The notes: generated by a model from the sequence alone, not told the origin. A stretch of 64,000 nucleotides of DNA from Bacteroidota bacterium (GCA_013298895.1 JAAFJM010000004.1:176252-240251), one strand, 5' to 3'. Shown: positions 9,931 through 19,834, counted from the first letter of the stretch. A program made the numbers and translations.

Positions 9931-12438
9931 TTAAAATTTCATTTGTAACTTAAGGTTAAGCCTTCTACTAGTTAAGTAATTTGGTACGGCCCATGTTTGC
10001 GCTGTAGCATCTTGCAGCCAAGTATAACTTATGGTATTATCTACTCCTAATAAATTAAATACATCTAAAGCAAGATTGGCATATTTTATATGTCGCTTAA
10101 GGAAAGAGTTGCGTTGCGAAGTTTTTAATTTTTCAGGAATTAAATCCTTGGTAAAACCAATATCCACCCTCCGGTAACTTGGCATAGAGTTTACATCGTT
10201 ATACCTATTGTGGTCAGGAATTCCAAACGGAAAACCGCTACCATAAACCAACATTAGGTTTACTTTGTACTTATCATTGCTTGGCAAATAATCTTGAAAG
10301 AAAATAGCAAACTGAAATGCTTGATTGGTTAATCTTGGAATGTATCTTTCATTTTCTTTCACTCCTTGTGTCGTAAACTGATTACTAATTATTTCTTTAG
10401 TATCCATTAAACTTAAACTGGCCCAACTTTCGGTTCCTCTAACAAATTCGCCATTTACCCTAAAATCAACACCTGTGGCATATCCTCTTGAGGTATTATC
10501 GGCAAAATAACGTATGCGCACATTGTCAATTTCGTATGGAATTAAATTACTTAAATCTTTATAATAAGCTTCAGCAGTAAATTTAAACGGGCGTTTCCAA
10601 GCCTTAAAATTCATTTCAGCCCCTAATACATAATGAATTGATTTTTGAGATTTAATATTAGCATTTAATTCTCCTTGGAAATTACGTAACTCACGGTAAA
10701 AAGGCGTTTGGTAATACCAACCATACGAGGCTTTGATTACCCAATTTTTACGCATTTTTTTTACCCAATTAGTATCATTTTTACTATTATCTAAAACCAA
10801 TTTATTATGCTTTCTATTGGGTTCAAAGGCAAATTGAAACCTAGGACTGATTACATTTTCGTTGGTATAACTCCACCAATTGCTGCGCACACCATAAGTA
10901 AAAACCATATTGCTGTTTCTATCAATAACCATGGTATTTTGCACATAACCATTTAGCCTAAATGTATTCAAACTTAACTGTGTTCGTAAATAATCGGGTA
11001 AGGTAATATTGCCATTGGCATCTAAAGTAGGTTGGGCAAAACCCGCGCTATCTCTGTAATTCCATTCCTTGAGTCTATCATTAATATTTTCGGTTTGTAC
11101 AAAAGCACCCCATTGAATATTGTGTTTTCCTTTATCGTAATTACCTCTATGGCCAATGTTTATAACCGTTGCTTCAATTCCATTACGGGCATTATTTATA
11201 AAATAACCTACACCTCTAAGGGATTTTGCTCTTCCAAAATTGCTGCTGCTTTGGTCTGTTTCTAATTCACTTAATCTATATGCACCTTCTATGGTAAAAA
11301 TTTCATTTTCGTTGCTATAAAAGGTAGAACCAATGAGCTTTAATTGCAGCCTACGTGTTGGATTGTAAACCAAACTAGCTGCGCCTGTGGCTGTTCGGTA
11401 TTCCATTAAATCGGCACCGCCAAAATACACATTAAGTTGTAAAGCTTGTTTCACTGTTCCAAAAGTAGTTTGCCTATCTGTAGGCACTAAAAAATACCTA
11501 TTTTGAGCATAACTTCCTAAAATACTCAAACTTAAATCAGACCTAAAATGATACGTTAAAAGTGATTGCACATCGGTAAACGAAGGTTGGTAATCACCTT
11601 TGGTATCGAGGGTTGAAACCACATATTTATTACTCCAATACCTGGCTCCAATTAAATACGTAAAACGTAAGTTTTTTGAAGCACCTTCGGTAGCAGCTTG
11701 CACTCCCAATAGCCCAATATTAATGGATGAAGTAGTTTTTTTTGGGTCTTTGTATTTAATATCCAATACCGAACTCATTTTATCGCCATATTTGGCTTCA
11801 AATCCACCTGCACTGAATTTGATACTTTTTACCAAATCAGAATGTATAAAACTTAAACCTTCTTGCTGACCACTTCTGGGTAAAAAAGGCCTGTATATTT
11901 CAATATCATTGACATATACCAAATTTTCGTCAAAATTTCCTCCACGCACATTGTACTGAGCACTCAATTCATTATTGGACGAAACACCAGGTAAAGTTTT
12001 TAAAATTTGTTCAACTCCAGGCATCGGAGCTGGATTGATTGTTAATTGCCTTGAATCTATAGTAAATGTACTAACCTGTTCGCGGTATCTTTCTTCTTTT
12101 ACAATAAAATCTATTAAAGTTAAACCAATATTTAAGCGTGGACTTAATTCATATTTTTGGTTTGGTGCCAATGCAGGTAAACTAAATGTTTGCCCTTTTT
12201 GTCCAAAGTAATTAAACTTTAACTCTATAGCATTATTGGCATCTACTAATATTTTATAAAAACCATCCTCATTGGTAACCACAGTTATTTTTTGGCCAAT
12301 TACCGAAACAGTAACACCTTCAGCCAACTGACCCATGCTATCCTTAACTGTACCACTAATAATTGCCTTATCGTTTTGAGCTTTAACTGCAACAGAAATA
12401 CCCAATACAAGGAGTAAAAAACAAAAGATTTTTTGCAT
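9931..12438 (-). CDS. TonB-dependent outer-membrane receptor with N-terminal carboxypeptidase-regulatory-like domain
   Basis: A signal peptide (1-20, ending AVKAQ) precedes a CarboxypepD_reg-like beta-sandwich (about 25-110), a TonB plug (about 125-235, with LKTLPGVSSNNELSAQYNVRGG) and a long outer-membrane beta-barrel ending in the typical aromatic strand RRLNLKLQMKF. Length (835) is normal for Bacteroidota SusC-like/TonB-dependent receptors. No SusD partner is adjacent, so it is more likely a siderophore, vitamin or peptide receptor than a glycan one; the substrate cannot be inferred. It is separated from the downstream minus-strand ClC gene by 67 bp. Confidence 0.9.
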   Translation of the reverse strand: MQKIFCFLLLVLGISVAVKAQNDKAIISGTVKDSMGQLAEGVTVSVIGQKITVVTNEDGFYKILVDANNAIELKFNYFGQKGQTFSLPALAPNQKYELSPRLNIGLTLIDFIVKEERYREQVSTFTIDSRQLTINPAPMPGVEQILKTLPGVSSNNELSAQYNVRGGNFDENLVYVNDIEIYRPFLPRSGQQEGLSFIHSDLVKSIKFSAGGFEAKYGDKMSSVLDIKYKDPKKTTSSINIGLLGVQAATEGASKNLRFTYLIGARYWSNKYVVSTLDTKGDYQPSFTDVQSLLTYHFRSDLSLSILGSYAQNRYFLVPTDRQTTFGTVKQALQLNVYFGGADLMEYRTATGAASLVYNPTRRLQLKLIGSTFYSNENEIFTIEGAYRLSELETDQSSSNFGRAKSLRGVGYFINNARNGIEATVINIGHRGNYDKGKHNIQWGAFVQTENINDRLKEWNYRDSAGFAQPTLDANGNITLPDYLRTQLSLNTFRLNGYVQNTMVIDRNSNMVFTYGVRSNWWSYTNENVISPRFQFAFEPNRKHNKLVLDNSKNDTNWVKKMRKNWVIKASYGWYYQTPFYRELRNFQGELNANIKSQKSIHYVLGAEMNFKAWKRPFKFTAEAYYKDLSNLIPYEIDNVRIRYFADNTSRGYATGVDFRVNGEFVRGTESWASLSLMDTKEIISNQFTTQGVKENERYIPRLTNQAFQFAIFFQDYLPSNDKYKVNLMLVYGSGFPFGIPDHNRYNDVNSMPSYRRVDIGFTKDLIPEKLKTSQRNSFLKRHIKYANLALDVFNLLGVDNTISYTWLQDATAQTWAVPNYLTSRRLNLKLQMKF

Positions 12439-12551
12439 TAATAAATTTAAAATATAGAGTAGAGTTTTTACTATTGTTTTTTAGGTTTAAATGAGAACAA
12501 AGGCAATAATAACTTTTTTAGTATAAAATATTGCGTAAACTTTAATTTACG

Positions 12552-14348
12552 CTAATAAATCACCCTAAATTTTATGGTTGCTTCAATTTTTTTAAGTTCA
12601 TTAATTACTTCATTATCATACTTTTTAGAAACATCAGTAATTACATATCCCAAAGTTTCGTTGGTTTTTAAATATTGACCCGTAATATTAATTTTATGCT
12701 TAGCTAAAATCGCATTTATTTTAGCTAACAAACCAGGTTTGTTTTTATGAATATGAATAAAACGATGTGAACCCTGCAGAGCGGGTAATTGAATATCAGG
12801 AAAATTTAAACTTCGGCTTATATTGCCTGTATTAATGTATTGTATGATTTTTTCGCTAGTAAAACTGGCAATGTTTTGCTGCGTTTCTAAGGTATTGTTT
12901 CTTTGATTAAGCGTGGCAATAATTTGGCTATTTGGCTTAAGTTTTAAATAATTTTCTTCTTGCTGAAAATCCATTGCAAAGCCAAATAATTTTTTTTGCT
13001 GAACCAATTTCAACGCGGCTTGCACCTCAACAGAATCATCATAACTTAAGTTAATTAAACACGCATTTGGTTGCATTTGCTTTAACTCTTTTTCTGCCAA
13101 AATAGTTCCAGCATTTTTACTTTGAAGTAGCACCATATAATTAGACTTTTTGAGTAAATCATTTACCGATTTACAAGCTATTGCATTGCCTAATGGTGCT
13201 CTGTCTTTTTCATCAAAATAAAGCAAATCCATTCCCAAATTCTGCGCTAATACACCCATTAAACTGCCCGCATTTCCATAACCAATTATTCCAATTTTTT
13301 TGCCCCGCAATTCGGTATTGGTTTGCCTTGACAATTGAAACATAAAACCCAAACCTAATTCAACTACACTTCGTGTATTAGCATAAGGCGAACTAAAAAT
13401 AGGCACTGCCATTTGTTGCGCAATGTTTGCATTAAACTGTTGGTTATTGTTGCCCCAAACAGCCAAACTTATTAGTTTAGGAAAATTGTTTAAATCGGTT
13501 ATTTCTTGCTTTAATGATGAAACAATGATAGAAGCATTTTTCAAATCAGCTAATGCTTTATTGGTTAAAGTTTCGCGTTTGATAACATTATATCCTTCTA
13601 ATTTAAAATAAGGTTCAGTAGCAAAAGTTTCTTTACCTAAAAGCACTGCATTTATTCGGCTTTTAGGATACGAAAGTGCCATAGGCAATTTCATTTTATA
13701 TAAAATTTCATCTAAGCTTGGAGCTATATAATCTGCTTTGGCTAATACACGTTCACGAGCTATATTTTCGGTAAAAGCAAAAAACTGCTCAGCCATTCCG
13801 CTTTCACGCATTTGGTAATCGGTGTAACCATCGCCAATGGCAATAACCTGCCCTTTTAACTTTAATTGCTTTAACAATTTTACTTTACCACCTTCTTGTG
13901 CCAAAGGATTTTCTTCGTCAGAACCAATGATATTATTTTTTTTATCGTAAATAAAAGTATTGGCATAAATGCAATCTTCATCTATAAAAAAACTCTTAAC
14001 TACAGGCGCAATAAATTCCTTAAATCCACCCGACACAATTAAAACCCTTCCTTGGTATTTCTTAAAAAACTCCTTGTTTCGAGCAAACGATGGTGACACT
14101 TTTTTACGTAGCTTATTTACCAACATATTTAAATGGTATTTTTTAGCGGAAAGCAGCGCAATTCGAGCCTTTAACGATTTGTTAAATGGCATTTTTCCAT
14201 CCATAGCCAAATCAGTTAAATGTTTTATCTGCTCTATGATTGCTTCCTTTTCAGGATCGTTTTTTAAGCTAATGGCAGCCAATTCTTCCATAGCTTCTAC
14301 TTGTGTAAAAGTACTATCAAAATCAATTATGAACCAAGGTTGTTGCAT
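12552..14348 (-). CDS. Phosphoserine phosphatase fused to a degenerate phosphoglycerate-dehydrogenase-like domain with ACT domain
   Basis: Residues 1-225 are a HAD-type SerB phosphatase: motif I IIDFDST (Asp9 nucleophile, Asp11), motif II VLIVSGG, a Lys in GGKVKLL, and motif IV IAIGDGYTD. Residues 233-520 align well by eye with E. coli SerA: NTRSVVEL, Rossmann motif IGIIGYGNAG, and PNACLINLS. The catalytic arginine is Tyr436 and the catalytic histidine of TPHIGG is Asn481; the catalytic Glu appears kept as Glu465. The loop between the domains is about 18 residues shorter. The C-terminal ACT domain (about 525-598) keeps the serine-binding positions: FIHIHKNKPG with His534 and Asn536, and Asn554. 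My reading is that it makes serine from phosphoserine and that the SerA-like half is a pseudo-enzyme serving serine-dependent feedback. The alternative, an altered dehydrogenase substrate, is not excluded. Confidence 0.88.
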   Translation of the reverse strand: MQQPWFIIDFDSTFTQVEAMEELAAISLKNDPEKEAIIEQIKHLTDLAMDGKMPFNKSLKARIALLSAKKYHLNMLVNKLRKKVSPSFARNKEFFKKYQGRVLIVSGGFKEFIAPVVKSFFIDEDCIYANTFIYDKKNNIIGSDEENPLAQEGGKVKLLKQLKLKGQVIAIGDGYTDYQMRESGMAEQFFAFTENIARERVLAKADYIAPSLDEILYKMKLPMALSYPKSRINAVLLGKETFATEPYFKLEGYNVIKRETLTNKALADLKNASIIVSSLKQEITDLNNFPKLISLAVWGNNNQQFNANIAQQMAVPIFSSPYANTRSVVELGLGFMFQLSRQTNTELRGKKIGIIGYGNAGSLMGVLAQNLGMDLLYFDEKDRAPLGNAIACKSVNDLLKKSNYMVLLQSKNAGTILAEKELKQMQPNACLINLSYDDSVEVQAALKLVQQKKLFGFAMDFQQEENYLKLKPNSQIIATLNQRNNTLETQQNIASFTSEKIIQYINTGNISRSLNFPDIQLPALQGSHRFIHIHKNKPGLLAKINAILAKHKINITGQYLKTNETLGYVITDVSKKYDNEVINELKKIEATIKFRVIY

Positions 14349-14384
14349 GTGGTAAAAATAAATCTATTTACGAACTAATGAACA

Positions 14385-14416
14385 TAAAAAAAGCCGAAGT
14401 TTATAAAACTTCGGCT
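14385..14416 (-). terminator. Rho-independent terminator of the small T9SS protein gene
   Basis: The inverted repeat AGCCGAAGT / ACTTCGGCT (14392-14400 and 14408-14416, 7-base loop) is followed on the minus strand by a run of T. It lies 21 bp past the stop of the gene at 14437. Confidence 0.85.
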
Positions 14417-14436
14417 CTTCAATATTTTCCTATAAA

Positions 14437-15138
14437 TTATTGTTTTACAATTTTTTGAGTAACCAATCCTTTATCGCTCATGGCATTTAAAACATAAATA
14501 CCTGCTGGTAATGTTTCTATATTGACTTGATTACTAGGCAAATTTTGGTCTAATACTACTTTGCCCATTAAATCTAAAACTTGAATACTTTGGCACTCAA
14601 CCCCGGTAACATAAATATTATTTGAACTTGGGTTAGGGTAAATAGTAAACATACTTTTATTTACTCTTGGAACCCCAATTTTACTGCCATCGTAATCAAT
14701 AATAACGGTAAAATCTTGATGACCAAAAAGTAAATTAGATGAAGTAAAGTTCTCCAAAGAACCAAGGTTAAGTTGAAATATTTTGGTTCCCCAAAACGAA
14801 TTATCAATAACTGGATTTATTTTGATTAAAACTTCATTTCTGAAACCTAGTTGGCCAATACCAAATTCAATTTTCTGTTGAGCAGACATATTAAAATGTG
14901 TTCCATTTATGGCCGTTAAGTTAGGGTTTGTTGAATTATCTTTAACTGATAGAATAGCTGAATAAGGTAACAAAGTGCTGTCTTGATTATAGTTATACAT
15001 AGCAATTACTATAGCAGAATTTTGGTCTTTCTGGGTAAAACTTTGGTAATTGTCTTTATAGTCAAATCCAAATACTACTTGCGCATTTGCCCCTATAACC
15101 ATTAAGACACTAACTATTGATAAGTATATTTTTTTCAT
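14437..15138 (-). CDS. Secreted protein of unknown function with T9SS type A sorting domain
   Basis: A signal peptide (MKKIYLSIVSVLMVIGANAQ) is followed by about 130 residues of beta-rich sequence I do not recognise. A C-terminal T9SS type A domain starts at FTIYPNPSSNNIYV and ends VTQKIVKQ. I prefer the ATG at 15138 because it puts the charged KK directly at the start of a normal signal peptide; an in-frame ATG at 15150 adds MYLI. The sorting domain predicts export across the outer membrane and surface attachment or release. It has its own terminator, and the LysM gene upstream is separated by about 90 bp. Confidence 0.8.
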   Translation of the reverse strand: MKKIYLSIVSVLMVIGANAQVVFGFDYKDNYQSFTQKDQNSAIVIAMYNYNQDSTLLPYSAILSVKDNSTNPNLTAINGTHFNMSAQQKIEFGIGQLGFRNEVLIKINPVIDNSFWGTKIFQLNLGSLENFTSSNLLFGHQDFTVIIDYDGSKIGVPRVNKSMFTIYPNPSSNNIYVTGVECQSIQVLDLMGKVVLDQNLPSNQVNIETLPAGIYVLNAMSDKGLVTQKIVKQ

Positions 15139-15227
15139 AATTAAATACATAAAAGGAATTACAATGATAATAATTTGATTGATTTTAGCAAAGCAAATTT
15201 AGTTGCAAGCTACAAATAAAATTAAAA

Positions 15228-16844
15228 TTACCTTATCCTAATTTTTTCTCCGATTTTCAATTGTACCATATTGCTATTTAATTCTTTTAAATTTGTTACT
15301 GATACATTGAATTTCCTACTAATTGAAAACAAAGTTTCACCTTTTTCTACCGTATAGTAAATTGAATTACTTCCAGAATTATTTTCTGAATTTTTAATTG
15401 GAACTACAGTTAACCTTTGGTCTATTTTAATATTGTTATTTTCAAGTACATTTATGGCTTTTAAATCATTAACAGAAATGTTATAAAGTTTAGAAATGCT
15501 AAATAAAGTTTCGCCATGACGAACAATATGATATCCAGGAATTGGTTGAGGCTCTTTTGTATCGGCACTTGGCAAATTAGGATTTACAATAAGTCTTTGG
15601 CCTATTTCGATATTATTATTTTTCATGGCATTTAAAAACTGTAAGGCATCTACTTTAACATTGTATTTTTTTGCAATGCTATAAAGTGTTTCACCTGTTT
15701 GAACTGTATGAAAAAAGGACAATTCTGATTTTTTTTCTTCCAAAGTATCAAAATAACTCAACGTGGTTTCATTGACAGGAAACATTGTTTCAATATTCTT
15801 TTTGGGATCTTCATAAACAGTCTCATTCATAATGACAGTATCAACTTTAATAACATTTGGAGCTGTTTGAGTTTTTACAATTTCAACAGAGTCGCGTTGT
15901 ATAGCAGTATCAGCAATTATTATTGCGTTGGTTCGTTTAGTATTTAAATAAATTATTTGACCTACAGCAGGTTGCTGATTTAAAACCAAGTTGTTGCGGG
16001 ATAGAATTTTTTCTAACTTTATTGCAAAACGCTGCGAAATTTTATGTGTATTGTCACCTTTTCCTAAAATACAGGTTTCTATTTCTGCCTTATTTTTTTT
16101 ATTCTTTAAATATATAGTATCACCTTCATGGCATTCATCGTCTTTCTGCAAATCATTATACTTATATAGTTGAAATACCTTGATATCATAATTTAAAGCT
16201 ATTTGAGCAAAGCTTTCATTAGCTTTTGCTGCAATGGCAGGTATTCCATTAATCATAAACTCCTTACCATAAGTTTTTACAATTTCTGCTTTTTCTTCTG
16301 CTTTTTCCTTTTCCTCTTCTTCACTAATTTTTACTTCATCATATTTATGTAGTTTATGTTTTTCTATAAATGTAATAAGTAATTCGGGGTACTGAGGGTT
16401 GGTAGCATACCCTGCTTTTTTTAATCCATAAGCCCAACTTTTATAGTCTTTACTATCTAAATCAAACAAAAAAGCATAACGCTTATTGTTCATCAAAAAA
16501 TCTGAATGATCTCGGTAACTATCAATTGCTGCATCATATTTTCTAAAGCACTCTTGCGGAGCATCGTCATCTTCATATAATGTTTTTCCTGTCCAAGTAG
16601 CTTTACACTTTATTCCAAAATGATTATTTGCTTCAGTTGACAACCTACTGTTTCCATTCCCACTTTCTAATATACCTTGGGCCAGAGTAATACTAGCTGG
16701 AATTCGACTTCTATACATCTCTTCAATGGCTAGAGCAGAGTATTTTTCAATATATTGTTCAACTGTAATTTTGACCTTAACTTCCTCTTGGGCAAAACTA
16801 TTAAGTGTAAAAATGCAGAATAATGTAAAAAGAATGTACTTCAT
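15228..16844 (-). CDS. Peptidoglycan glucosaminidase (GH73-like) with LysM repeats
   Basis: A signal peptide (1-18, ending NSFAQ) precedes a glucosaminidase domain (about 27-165) with SITLAQGILESGNGNS carrying the catalytic-type Glu, then NHFGIKCK and YATNPQYPE, typical of GH73/FlgJ-like N-acetylglucosaminidases. The linker is charged and lysine/glutamate-rich. At the C-terminus are three clear LysM domains (each with TGETLYSIAKKYNV-like cores, about 375-420, 430-480 and 492-538). Two divergent LysM-like segments precede them (about 200-250 and 258-305). It would act in the periplasm on peptidoglycan during wall turnover or cell separation. A domain order with many LysM units after the enzyme is common in Bacteroidota. 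Confidence 0.9.
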   Translation of the reverse strand: MKYILFTLFCIFTLNSFAQEEVKVKITVEQYIEKYSALAIEEMYRSRIPASITLAQGILESGNGNSRLSTEANNHFGIKCKATWTGKTLYEDDDAPQECFRKYDAAIDSYRDHSDFLMNNKRYAFLFDLDSKDYKSWAYGLKKAGYATNPQYPELLITFIEKHKLHKYDEVKISEEEEKEKAEEKAEIVKTYGKEFMINGIPAIAAKANESFAQIALNYDIKVFQLYKYNDLQKDDECHEGDTIYLKNKKNKAEIETCILGKGDNTHKISQRFAIKLEKILSRNNLVLNQQPAVGQIIYLNTKRTNAIIIADTAIQRDSVEIVKTQTAPNVIKVDTVIMNETVYEDPKKNIETMFPVNETTLSYFDTLEEKKSELSFFHTVQTGETLYSIAKKYNVKVDALQFLNAMKNNNIEIGQRLIVNPNLPSADTKEPQPIPGYHIVRHGETLFSISKLYNISVNDLKAINVLENNNIKIDQRLTVVPIKNSENNSGSNSIYYTVEKGETLFSISRKFNVSVTNLKELNSNMVQLKIGEKIRIR

Positions 16845-16959
16845 AAAAATGTTTAATAATGCTAAATAACAAAACTAATGCCTAAAATATTTATGTAAGT
16901 GTATGATGTACTATGCTTTACTAACAATTATAATCTGTTGTTTAATTAACTATACGACA

Positions 16960-16991
16960 AAAAAGCCCAAAAATATTTGCTTTGGGCTTTT
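16960..16991 (-). terminator. Rho-independent terminator of purE
   Basis: The stem AAAAGCCCAAA / TTTGGGCTTTT (16961-16971 and 16981-16991) is followed by T residues on the minus strand, 16 bp beyond the purE stop. Confidence 0.85.
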
Positions 16992-17006
16992 GAAATCCAA
17001 ATATCT

Positions 17007-17510
17007 TTAATAACCAATTATTTTGCGCCCTTTTTCTACTATTTCAGCTTTCTTTTCTACTTCAACCTTCATTTTATCTTTAAAAGCTTGAATGCTATCT
17101 GCAATTTCTTCGTTATGTGTTCCTAAAATTTGTGCGGCTAAAATTCCAGCATTTTTAGCATTGTTAATAGCCACAGTAGCCACAGGAACGCCAGCAGGCA
17201 TTTGAACTATGGAAAGCAATGAATCTAGTCCATCCATGGTTTTTAACTTAACAGGCACGCCAATAACAGGCAAAGTAGTAATACTTGCTACCATTCCTGG
17301 TAAATGTGCTGCGCCACCAGCACCCGCTATAATTACTTTAATGCCTCTTCCCTTTGCTTCTTTAGCAAAGTTATACATACGTTCAGGAGTTCTATGTGCC
17401 GATACTACTGTAATTTCGTATTCAATTTTAAATTCGTCTAATACATTGGCAGCTTCTTTCATTACTTCTAAGTCGCTATCGCTGCCCATTATAATTGCTA
17501 TTTGTTTCAT
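17007..17510 (-). CDS. purE: N5-carboxyaminoimidazole ribonucleotide mutase (class I PurE)
   Basis: PurE converts N5-CAIR to CAIR in de novo purine synthesis. The 167 residues match class I Pur[13 protein letters not shown] at the N-terminus (CO2/nucleotide pocket), [11 protein letters not shown] with the catalytic-type His, and [14 protein letters not shown]. The longer open frame up to 17660 is not used: it runs through the terminator of the upstream gene, and homology begins exactly at the ATG at 17510. A PurK partner is not visible. purL and purM are elsewhere in the window, so the purine genes are dispersed rather than in one operon. Confidence 0.97.
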   Translation of the reverse strand: MKQIAIIMGSDSDLEVMKEAANVLDEFKIEYEITVVSAHRTPERMYNFAKEAKGRGIKVIIAGAGGAAHLPGMVASITTLPVIGVPVKLKTMDGLDSLLSIVQMPAGVPVATVAINNAKNAGILAAQILGTHNEEIADSIQAFKDKMKVEVEKKAEIVEKGRKIIGY

Positions 17511-17535
17511 GGTTTTATTTAATAAATGGCAAACA

Positions 17536-17565
17536 TAAAAAAAGCCGCTTAAAAAGCAGCTTTTT
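17536..17565 (-). terminator. Rho-independent terminator of the enoyl-CoA hydratase gene
   Basis: On the minus strand the stem AGCTGCTT / AAGCGGCT (one G-U pair) with a short A/T loop is followed by seven T. It lies between the stop at 17575 and the purE start at 17510, so purE needs its own promoter or read-through. Confidence 0.8.
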
Positions 17566-17574
17566 GGTTTATAT

Positions 17575-18366
17575 TTAGTTTCCTTTAAAATTAGCAGGTC
17601 TACGTTCCATAAAGGCTTTGGTACCCTCCATAAAATCTTCACTGCCAAAAAAGTTTCCAAACTCGTTTACTTCTACTTCGTTTCCATCTGCACGTTTTTC
17701 GTAGTATGCATTAACACAACGAATTACACTTGCAATGGCCAATGGAGATTTAGTTTTAATTTTCTCTAAAATTTCCTCGCATTTGGCCATTAAATTATCA
17801 GCAGGTACCACATGGTTAACTAAACCTAAATTCAATGCTGTTTGTGCATCAATCATATCTGCAGTCATTAAATATTCTAATGCTCTACCGCGGCCAATTA
17901 ATTGCGCTAAACGTTGAGTTCCTGCATAACCTGGTGTAATACCTAAGTTAACTTCAGGCTGTCCAAAGCGAGCATTTTCGGCTGCGATTCTAATATGACA
18001 ACTCATAGCTAACTCATTTCCTCCACCTAAAGCAAAACCATTAATAGCAGCAACAACTGGTTTTGGGCTATTTTCAATGGCGCGCAATACTGCATGCCCT
18101 TCAGCACTCATTTTAGTTCCTTGCTCTACGTTAAACTCAGCAAATTCAGCTATATCAGCACCGGCAGCAAAAGCTTTTTTTCCGCTTCCTGTAAGAATTA
18201 CACCTCTTACTTCTGCATTATCATAAATGCTTAGAACTGCATTTTTAATATCGGTAAGGGTTTGAATATTTAAAGCATTTAATTTTGCTTCGCGATTAAT
18301 GGTTACGTAAAAAATATTGTTTTTTACTTCAGTTAAAATGGTTTGATACATGGTTTGTGTCGACAT
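17575..18366 (-). CDS. Enoyl-CoA hydratase/isomerase family protein (crotonase)
   Basis: This 263-residue crotonase-fold enzyme has both catalytic glutamates in place: [10 protein letters not shown] and [12 protein letters not shown]. The oxyanion-hole segments FAAGADI and NGFALGGG are also there, so it should be an active hydratase acting on short-chain enoyl-CoA. The role is probably beta-oxidation or amino-acid/butyryl-CoA metabolism; exact chain length is not deducible. A downstream terminator isolates it from purE. Confidence 0.93.
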   Translation of the reverse strand: MSTQTMYQTILTEVKNNIFYVTINREAKLNALNIQTLTDIKNAVLSIYDNAEVRGVILTGSGKKAFAAGADIAEFAEFNVEQGTKMSAEGHAVLRAIENSPKPVVAAINGFALGGGNELAMSCHIRIAAENARFGQPEVNLGITPGYAGTQRLAQLIGRGRALEYLMTADMIDAQTALNLGLVNHVVPADNLMAKCEEILEKIKTKSPLAIASVIRCVNAYYEKRADGNEVEVNEFGNFFGSEDFMEGTKAFMERRPANFKGN

Positions 18367-18487
18367 TTTATTTTTTATAGTGATTATAAAATTTTTTTGC
18401 GTGCAACAATAATGTTTTTGTGTAAATGAAACCCACTTTTTTTTATCAATATTTTATGTAGGCAAAATGCATTTTAAATACAAGATG

Positions 18488-18940
18488 TTATTTTTTTAAA
18501 AATAACTGAATTCTATTTTTTAAATCACTGTCTGTCATTGATATAACAGCATTGTCTAAAAATTGCTTATCCTTTTCTAAGTTTTGGTAATAATTTAAAA
18601 AATGGGGTGCATTTTTAGCGCAACTGTAACGTAAAAAAATCAACTCGGCATTGTTTTTATCTTTTTTCAATGCATTATCCAAATCTGTGCGACCTTCGTT
18701 AAAGATTTCGAGTTTGTTAAATGGATTGAAATAATGTTTGGCTAATAGCATTTTGGTGGCACCCAAATACCCGAGTTCTAATGGGGTTAAGTTGTTTTTT
18801 TGTTGCAAAGTTTGTTTCAAATTTTCAGCAATACTTTTACTGTAAATGGCTTTATCAAATTGATTCCTTAAATCAATATTGGCAATTAATTGTACCACCA
18901 TTAATAAAAAAACAAATAATTGGATACCTTTTTTTAGCAT
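18488..18940 (-). CDS. Small exported or membrane-anchored protein of unknown function, downstream of crtB
   Basis: These 150 residues have an N-terminal hydrophobic segment (MLKKGIQLFVFLLMVVQLIA) that may be a signal anchor or signal peptide. The rest is mostly helical (LTPLELGYLGATKMLLAKHY, AELIFLRYSCAKNAP), reminiscent of a short TPR-like repeat protein. I do not recognise a named family. It lies 57 bp downstream of crtB on the same strand and may be co-transcribed with the carotenoid genes; a role in pigment synthesis is only positional inference. Confidence 0.65.
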   Translation of the reverse strand: MLKKGIQLFVFLLMVVQLIANIDLRNQFDKAIYSKSIAENLKQTLQQKNNLTPLELGYLGATKMLLAKHYFNPFNKLEIFNEGRTDLDNALKKDKNNAELIFLRYSCAKNAPHFLNYYQNLEKDKQFLDNAVISMTDSDLKNRIQLFLKK

Positions 18941-18997
18941 GTTATTTGGCGCGCAAGATAACTTTGAAAAGAAAAATTACGAGGTCAAATTCGTTAA

Positions 18998-19834
18998 TTA
19001 AAGTAAGTTGAAACTATGACGGAAGTATGAACCAAAAAATAAAGCGTATTTACGTTTATCAGAAATACGAACTCTTTCTTCCATAATCACACTAGCCGGC
19101 ATATCCATAATTTTAGCTAATAATTGTGAGTAATAAATATAGGCTACATAAACACCAAAACGTGCATCTTTTGGCAGTTTTTTGATGCCTTCAAAACCCA
19201 TTTTGAAATCTTTTATAATATCGTTTTCTATTTCTTCTTTTGTTATTTGATCAAATGCTTGGGTGCGCAATTGAGGAAAATATAACCTACCCAAGGCATC
19301 AGCATCAGCTTTAAAATCACGTAAGAAGTTAATTTTTTGAAAAGCCGAACCCAATTTCATAGCATAAGGTTTTAATTCTTCGTACATGGTTTTATTACCT
19401 TCGGTAAATACACTTAAACACATCAAACCAACAACTTCAGCTGAGCCTAAAATGTATTCTTCATAACCATGTTGGTCGTAAGTATTTTTGTCTAAATCCA
19501 TTTCCATACTTTTTAAAAAAGTTTCAATGGTCCAAGGATCTATTTGGTATTTATTTACCACCTCTTGAAATGAATTTAGGATTGGATTTAAGCTAATTTT
19601 TTGCTCAATAGCTTTATAGGTATCAACTTTAAATTCAGCCAATAATTGGCGTTTGTCATAATCATGAAATGAATCAACAATTTCATCGGCTAGCCTTACA
19701 AAGCCATAAACACCATAAATAGGGTCATGAAAACGTTTGGCTAAAAACTTAATTCCCATAGAAAATGAGGTACTGTATGCCTTAGTAACCATTTTGCTAC
19801 TTTTACGCGATATATTGTCGAATAGGGGTTTCAT
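18998..19834 (-). CDS. crtB: Phytoene/squalene synthase family protein (CrtB)
   Basis: CrtB condenses two geranylgeranyl-PP to phytoene, the first committed step of carotenoid synthesis. The 278 residues carry the two Mg-diphosphate binding motifs, LADEIVDSF (about residues 47-55) and FLRDFKADAD (about 169-178), and the family YSTSFSMGIKFL N-terminus. The crtI gene lies 62 bp upstream on the same strand, so the two form a two-gene phytoene synthase/desaturase unit. Later genes (cyclase, hydroxylase, glycosyltransferase) are not in the window. Confidence 0.95.
   Translation of the reverse strand: MKPLFDNISRKSSKMVTKAYSTSFSMGIKFLAKRFHDPIYGVYGFVRLADEIVDSFHDYDKRQLLAEFKVDTYKAIEQKISLNPILNSFQEVVNKYQIDPWTIETFLKSMEMDLDKNTYDQHGYEEYILGSAEVVGLMCLSVFTEGNKTMYEELKPYAMKLGSAFQKINFLRDFKADADALGRLYFPQLRTQAFDQITKEEIENDIIKDFKMGFEGIKKLPKDARFGVYVAYIYYSQLLAKIMDMPASVIMEERVRISDKRKYALFFGSYFRHSFNLL

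Noticed and set aside
13969..14355. 128-codon plus-strand frame opposite the phosphoserine phosphatase domain
   Set aside because: Antisense to invariant HAD motifs; no recognisable product.
17508..17660. N-terminal 50-codon extension of PurE
   Set aside because: It reads through the terminator and into the upstream gene end, and lacks homology; PurE starts at the ATG at 17510.
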